From Streptomyces formicae (lineage in GTDB: Bacteria; Actinomycetota; Actinomycetes; Streptomycetales; Streptomycetaceae), in contig NZ_CP022685.1 in the NCBI RefSeq assembly GCF_002556545.1, positions 1,922,001-1,986,000 on the forward strand: 64,000 nt of DNA. Reading direction: 5' to 3'. Of this stretch, positions 60,698-64,000 are shown in pieces (position 1 is the first letter of the stretch; each line of letters begins with the position of its first letter). The notes under the pieces were generated by a model. It was not told the DNA's origin, searched no databases, and was given only the letters and a program-made list of their open reading frames with translations. A program made the translations under genes and the position numbers.

Positions 60698-61384
60698 ATG
60701 ACAAGGGTGCTGGTCGTGGACGACGACTTCATGGTCGCCAAGCTGCACAGTCGGTACGTGGCGTCGATGGACGGGTTCACCGTGGTGGGCGTGGCCCACA
60801 GCGGCGCCGAAGCGGTCGGCGCGGTGGAGCGCCTGCGCCCCGATCTCGTCCTCCTCGACGTCTACCTGCCCGACATGGACGGCATCGCGGTGCTGCGCGA
60901 GCTGCGGGCGGCCGAGGAGCGGGATCCGGCGCGGCAGCCGGTGGACGCCCTGTTCATCACGGCGGCGCGGGACGCGGAGATCGTGCAGGCCGCGCTGCGG
61001 GCGGGCGCCCTGCACTATCTGATCAAGCCGTTCAACCAGGCTGCTCTACAAGAGCAGTTGAGGCATGCCGCGTCTCTTCGGGCGCGTCTGGAAGGGCTCG
61101 CGGAGGCGCGTCAGGAGGACGTCGACCAGCTCTTCGGCCCTCGCCCGCCGGGCTCCAGGGAACTGCCGAAGGGGCTCGCCGCGCACACGGCGGAGCTGGT
61201 GGAGCAGACGCTGCGCGCCCACCCGGGCGGCCTCTCCGCCTCGGAGTGCGCCGAGGCGGGGGCGCTTTCCCGGGTGAGCGCGCGCCGCTACCTGGAGTTC
61301 TTCGCGGAGACCGGGCGGGCCGATGTCTCGCTCCGGTACGGAGGGACGGGGCGGCCCGAGCGGCAGTACCGGTGGCTGGGGTGA
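60698..61384 (+). CDS. CitB/DcuR-like response regulator
   Basis: A 228-residue two-component regulator. The receiver domain is at 1-125: acidic pocket VLVVDDDFMV, phospho-acceptor Asp in LVLLDVYLPDMDG near residue 54, Thr/Ala switch FITAARDAE and Lys in YLIKPFNQAAL. The C-terminal DNA-binding part (LSASECAEAGALSRVSARRY, GRADVSLRYGGTGRPERQYR) is that of the CitB/DcuR group, whose members control citrate and C4-dicarboxylate genes. It is divergent from tctCBA, which it very likely activates. No sensor kinase follows it in the window, contrary to the usual arrangement. Confidence 0.92.
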   Translation: MTRVLVVDDDFMVAKLHSRYVASMDGFTVVGVAHSGAEAVGAVERLRPDLVLLDVYLPDMDGIAVLRELRAAEERDPARQPVDALFITAARDAEIVQAALRAGALHYLIKPFNQAALQEQLRHAASLRARLEGLAEARQEDVDQLFGPRPPGSRELPKGLAAHTAELVEQTLRAHPGGLSASECAEAGALSRVSARRYLEFFAETGRADVSLRYGGTGRPERQYRWLG

Positions 61385-61415
61385 GCGCTCAGGGCGCTCA
61401 GGGCCGTCGAGGCGC

Positions 61416-61946
61416 TCAGGAGGCGACCCGTTCCCCGGACGGCTCGGCGACGATGATCTGAACGTGCGCCGGGGCGTACTTGCGGGCCTTGGTGACCATC
61501 TTGGCCAGGTCGAACTTGTGCCGCTGAACGGCCACGTACAGCGGTGCGGGCATGTCCGGGTGCGCCTGCGGGACCCGTGCCCCCGCCGGGAGCGTCGCGC
61601 TCTGCCGCAGCCGTGCGCCGATCAGGACCTCCTCGCTGCCGGGAGGCACGGCCACGACGAACTGGGTGACGTCGTTCCAGGGCAGCAGCACGTTGCCGAC
61701 CCGGGCGCCCGCGGCGTCGAACTGGAAGAGGATGCGCTTGGAGTCGAACCAGGACGAGATGAACGGGATCGCGGCGACGATCACCACACCGCCCTTCATG
61801 TCGAGCGCCCAGCCGAGCAGTACGGCGAGGAGCACGACGCCCGCGATGGCTCCCCACAGCCCAGCCAGGTCCTGGGGCGAGAACGGGCCCGTCACCTTGT
61901 AGCGCTCCCAGCGCCCGCGGCGTGCGGGCTGATTCTGCTGTGCCAT
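61416..61946 (-). CDS. membrane protein of unknown function
   Basis: A 176-residue protein. After a basic N-terminus (AQQNQPARRGRWERYKVTGP) come two close hydrophobic segments (AGLWGAIAGVVLLAVLLGWA and GGVVIVAAIPFISSWF). A C-terminal cytoplasmic domain follows with PH-like beta content (SKRILFQFDAAGARVGNVLL, PWNDVTQFVVAVPPGSEEVL). ATG 61946 has GGGGGA as SD. The topology of two helices plus a PH-like region is common in actinobacterial proteins without known function. It is convergent with the response regulator, with a 31-bp gap. Confidence 0.8.
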   Translation of the reverse strand: MAQQNQPARRGRWERYKVTGPFSPQDLAGLWGAIAGVVLLAVLLGWALDMKGGVVIVAAIPFISSWFDSKRILFQFDAAGARVGNVLLPWNDVTQFVVAVPPGSEEVLIGARLRQSATLPAGARVPQAHPDMPAPLYVAVQRHKFDLAKMVTKARKYAPAHVQIIVAEPSGERVAS

Positions 61947-62072
61947 CGGGGTCCCCCTGACGTGCCGGTGCGGAGCACCGGAGTACTGGCCCAGGCCATC
62001 GGCCTGAAGATCACAGTCGGGGACCCTAGCGACGTGCGGACGGGCTGGCTTGGACAAATTTGACCTCGCCGC

Positions 62073-62912
62073 TCACCCGTCCTGAAGTGGCACGGCCCCC
62101 TCCGCGAGGCGCCCGGCCGCCAGCCTGCCGGGGGTGAGGTCGGCCAGGGCACGGAACTCGCGGTTGAGGTGGGCCTGGTCGTAGAAGCCGCAGACGGCGG
62201 CCACCTCGTGGAGGTTCGCGGTCTCGCGGGCGAGCAGCCGCACGGCCCGGTGGAAGCGCAGCACGCGGGCGGACGTCTTCGGTGTGAGACCGACCTGTTC
62301 GGTGAAGCGGCGGACCAAGTGGCCGTGGCTCCAGCCCACTTCGGCGGCGATCCCGGCCACCGGGACCGCCCCGCCCGACCGGGAGAGCAGCCGCCAGGCG
62401 TGGCGCACCTCGGGCGCGGGCTCGGGGCCGCGCCCGAGCCTGCCGATGAGCGCGGTGTCAAGCAGGTCGAACCGGGCTCCCCAGTCGTCGATGAGCGCGA
62501 TGCGCTCCACCAACTCGCCTGCCCTGGGGCCCAGTACGGCCTGCAGCTCGACCAGCGTGTTGGTCAACTCGCGCATCGGCACGGCGAACAGCCGGTAGGC
62601 ACCCAGCGGGGTCAGTTCGATCCTGATCGCTTCCTGGCCGCCGGGGTGGTCGCACACCCGGGGCCCGTCCTCGAGCCCCGAGACCAGCGAGCCCACCACG
62701 CCGGCGGCCGGACCGGTCTCCCCCAGCCTGCGCACCTGGGCGAACGGCTCCCCCAGGCTGATCACCACGACGGCGCGGCCGGTGGGGACCAGGCGGACCC
62801 GGTAGGGCGAGGCCACCGTCTCCCAGTAGCCCGCGTAACTGTGCAGATACGGCCGCAGCGCGGCGGGCCAGGGCCGGGTGACCCGCCATCTGCCGCCGCC
62901 AAGGCGCGTCAT
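62073..62912 (-). CDS. AraC-family transcriptional regulator
   Basis: A 279-residue regulator. The N-terminal sensing half has LRPYLHSYAGYWETVASPYR, LVPTGRAVVVISLGEPF and PVRELTN-like VPMRELTNTLVELQAVLG. The C-terminal AraC double HTH is VPVAGIAAEVGWSHGHLVRR, FTEQVGLTPKTSARVLRFHR, NLHEVAAVCGFYDQAHLNRE then FRALADLTPGRL. ATG 62912 has GGGGAG 5 nt upstream; ATG 62957 with GGGAGGGG is an equal alternative giving 15 more residues. The target is unknown; the divergent LPMO gene starts 269 bp away. Confidence 0.9.
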   Translation of the reverse strand: MTRLGGGRWRVTRPWPAALRPYLHSYAGYWETVASPYRVRLVPTGRAVVVISLGEPFAQVRRLGETGPAAGVVGSLVSGLEDGPRVCDHPGGQEAIRIELTPLGAYRLFAVPMRELTNTLVELQAVLGPRAGELVERIALIDDWGARFDLLDTALIGRLGRGPEPAPEVRHAWRLLSRSGGAVPVAGIAAEVGWSHGHLVRRFTEQVGLTPKTSARVLRFHRAVRLLARETANLHEVAAVCGFYDQAHLNREFRALADLTPGRLAAGRLAEGAVPLQDG

Positions 62913-63181
62913 CTCGACTCCCCCGCCGACCGCTCCCTCGCTACCGCCCCGCGCCATGCCCCGTCCCCTCCCGCGGCGCCGCCCGCCCGGTGTCAGCAGC
63001 CTAGGGGATGCGGTGAAACACGCGAGGCGGGACATTCCAGGACTCAGCCTGAGCCCCTGATTAGCGCTCCCTTAACCGCACCATAAGGATCTCCATCCCC
63101 CGGCCCCAGCAGGCGATTTCACGGTTTTCAGGGGCTAGCTTTCTGGTCGCCCCCTGAACCGCCCTCTGAGGAGAACCACCC

Positions 63182-64000
63182 ATGACTGCTCGTCGCAAGG
63201 TCGCCGCGCTCGCCGCCGCAGGTGTCGCCCCGCTGGCCCTGACCGCCCTCTCGGCCGCGCCCGCCGCCGCGCACGGGTCGATGACGGACCCGGTCAGCCG
63301 GGTCTCCGCCTGCTTCCAGGAGGGCCCCGAGGCGCCGAAGTCGGCCGCCTGCAAGGCCGCGGTCGCCGCCAGCGGCGCCCAGGCGTTCTACGACTGGAAC
63401 GCCGTGAACATCGCCAACGCCGCGGGCAAGTCGAAGGAGATCATCCCCGACGGCAAGCTGTGCAGCGCGGGCAACGACAAGTACAAGGGCCTCGACCTGC
63501 CGCGCGCCGACTGGCCCTCGACCAAGCTCGCCGCGGGCGGCCACACCTTCCGCTACAAGGGCACCGCCCCGCACAAGGGCTCCTTCGAGCTGTACCTCAC
63601 GAAGGACTCGTACGACCCCTCCAAGCCCCTGAAGTGGTCGGACCTGGAGGCGAAGCCCTTCGTGAACGTCACCGACCCGAAGATGGAGAACGGCGACTAC
63701 GTCTTCGACGGGAAGATCCCCGCCAGGTCGGGCCGCCACCTGATCTACTCGATCTGGCAGCGCTCGGATTCGCCCGAGGCCTTCTACACCTGCTCCGACG
63801 TCGTCTTCGGCAAGGACAGCGGCGGCTCGGGCGCCTCCGCGCCGACCGCGTCGGCCCCCTCCGAGAAGGACATCGCGGCGGGCGCGGAGAAGTCGACGGT
63901 CGAGCACCACGGCCACGGCGACGCGGACGCGAAGACCGGCGCCGACGCCGCCGCCCCCGCCGACGCGCCCTCCGGCAACGAGCCCGAGGTGAACGGCGGC
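63182..64000 (+). CDS. AA10 lytic polysaccharide monooxygenase (3' end outside window)
   Basis: An exported copper monooxygenase, 273 residues visible. The signal VAALAAAGVAPLALTALSAA ends APAAA, leaving His31 as the new N-terminus (HGSMTDPVSR), as the copper histidine brace requires. The second brace His is His131 (GTAPHKGSF). Other AA10 marks are YDWNAVNIANAAG, GKLCSAGNDKYKGLDLPRAD, FELYLTKDSYDPSKPLKWSD and GRHLIYSIWQRSDSPEAFYT. After about residue 215 comes a Ser/Ala/Gly/Asp linker that continues past the edge, so a further module or membrane anchor is likely. SD GAGGAGAA precedes ATG 63182. It cleaves chitin or cellulose oxidatively outside the cell. Confidence 0.95.
   Translation, partial: MTARRKVAALAAAGVAPLALTALSAAPAAAHGSMTDPVSRVSACFQEGPEAPKSAACKAAVAASGAQAFYDWNAVNIANAAGKSKEIIPDGKLCSAGNDKYKGLDLPRADWPSTKLAAGGHTFRYKGTAPHKGSFELYLTKDSYDPSKPLKWSDLEAKPFVNVTDPKMENGDYVFDGKIPARSGRHLIYSIWQRSDSPEAFYTCSDVVFGKDSGGSGASAPTASAPSEKDIAAGAEKSTVEHHGHGDADAKTGADAAAPADAPSGNEPEVNGG

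Noticed and set aside
63060..63181. Possible CebR- or DasR-like operator before the LPMO gene (GCGCTCCC near 63064)
   Set aside because: Only a half-site resembles the CebR box, and no DasR-like palindrome is present.
1..64000. CRISPR arrays, transposons, integrases, rRNA operons
   Set aside because: No regularly spaced repeats, transposase or integrase motifs, or rRNA-like sequence were seen in reading the window.

Overview
The window is chromosomal DNA of a Streptomyces-type actinomycete. GC is very high throughout, third codon positions are almost all G or C, GTG and TTG starts are frequent, gene ends overlap by a few bases, and regulators are dense (six TetR, two GntR, ArsR, AraC, SoxR and a LAL-type LuxR). 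The set of secreted and lifestyle genes also fits: subtilisin, SGNH lipase, AA10 LPMO, a Ser/Thr kinase, homogentisate dioxygenase, and one TTA (bldA-type) codon. I saw no rRNA, tRNA, CRISPR array, transposase, integrase or plasmid origin.

Layout. 1-7.7 kb: an unrecognised partial gene, SoxR, then acyl-CoA/hot-dog enzymes each beside a TetR gene with visible palindromic operators, a RibD/DHFR-like reductase with its TetR, and a DMT exporter. 7.7-12.5 kb: a urea transporter gene overlapping a two-gene unit made of a 125-aa alanine-rich helical protein and a 1107-aa NACHT-type STAND NTPase. These two share a short glycine-rich motif at the C-terminus of one and the N-terminus of the other, the arrangement of NLR/amyloid-signalling effector pairs. 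I consider this the most interesting system in the window. 12.5-24.8 kb: alcohol/aldehyde dehydrogenase pair, an intergenic region with a 103-bp tandem repeat, subtilisin, a CitMHS citrate transporter coupled to an MFS protein, a molybdopterin oxidoreductase with TetR and an 18-bp operator, and hmgA with a GntR regulator. 24.8-34.2 kb: a lone type ISP specificity-like protein, an MFS exporter, a quinone-reductase-like MDR, a giant LAL regulator, and a TetR/ABC exporter locus with twin operators, one of them inside the start of the ABC gene. A perfect G-quadruplex motif follows.

34.2-42 kb: a small basic protein; a tightly coupled DUF4331-TPR-NicO operon; a membrane Ser/Thr kinase; an SGNH lipase. 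42.2-52 kb: an exopolysaccharide region (membrane protein, FemAB/GNAT-like transferase, two GT2 glycosyltransferases, polysaccharide deacetylase, a 1273-aa flippase plus second membrane module, and a membrane-anchored clan-A glycosidase). Its first glycosyltransferase carries a TTA codon near the N-terminus, so the operon may be under bldA developmental control. 52-57.5 kb: DUF5925 AAA ATPase, short GntR, double GNAT, DUF402 protein, an unusual methyltransferase-NUDIX-VOC triple fusion, a 46-aa protein. 57-64 kb: a tripartite tricarboxylate transporter operon (tctC-tctB-tctA-GNAT) divergent from a CitB-like response regulator with no kinase beside it, a membrane protein, an AraC regulator, and an LPMO running off the end.

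Many genes have no Shine-Dalgarno sequence but a -10-like hexamer ending 6-7 nt before the start codon, a recurring leaderless-promoter geometry. A terminator-like dispersed repeat (stem GCGCCCC/GGGGCGC) occurs four times between genes.
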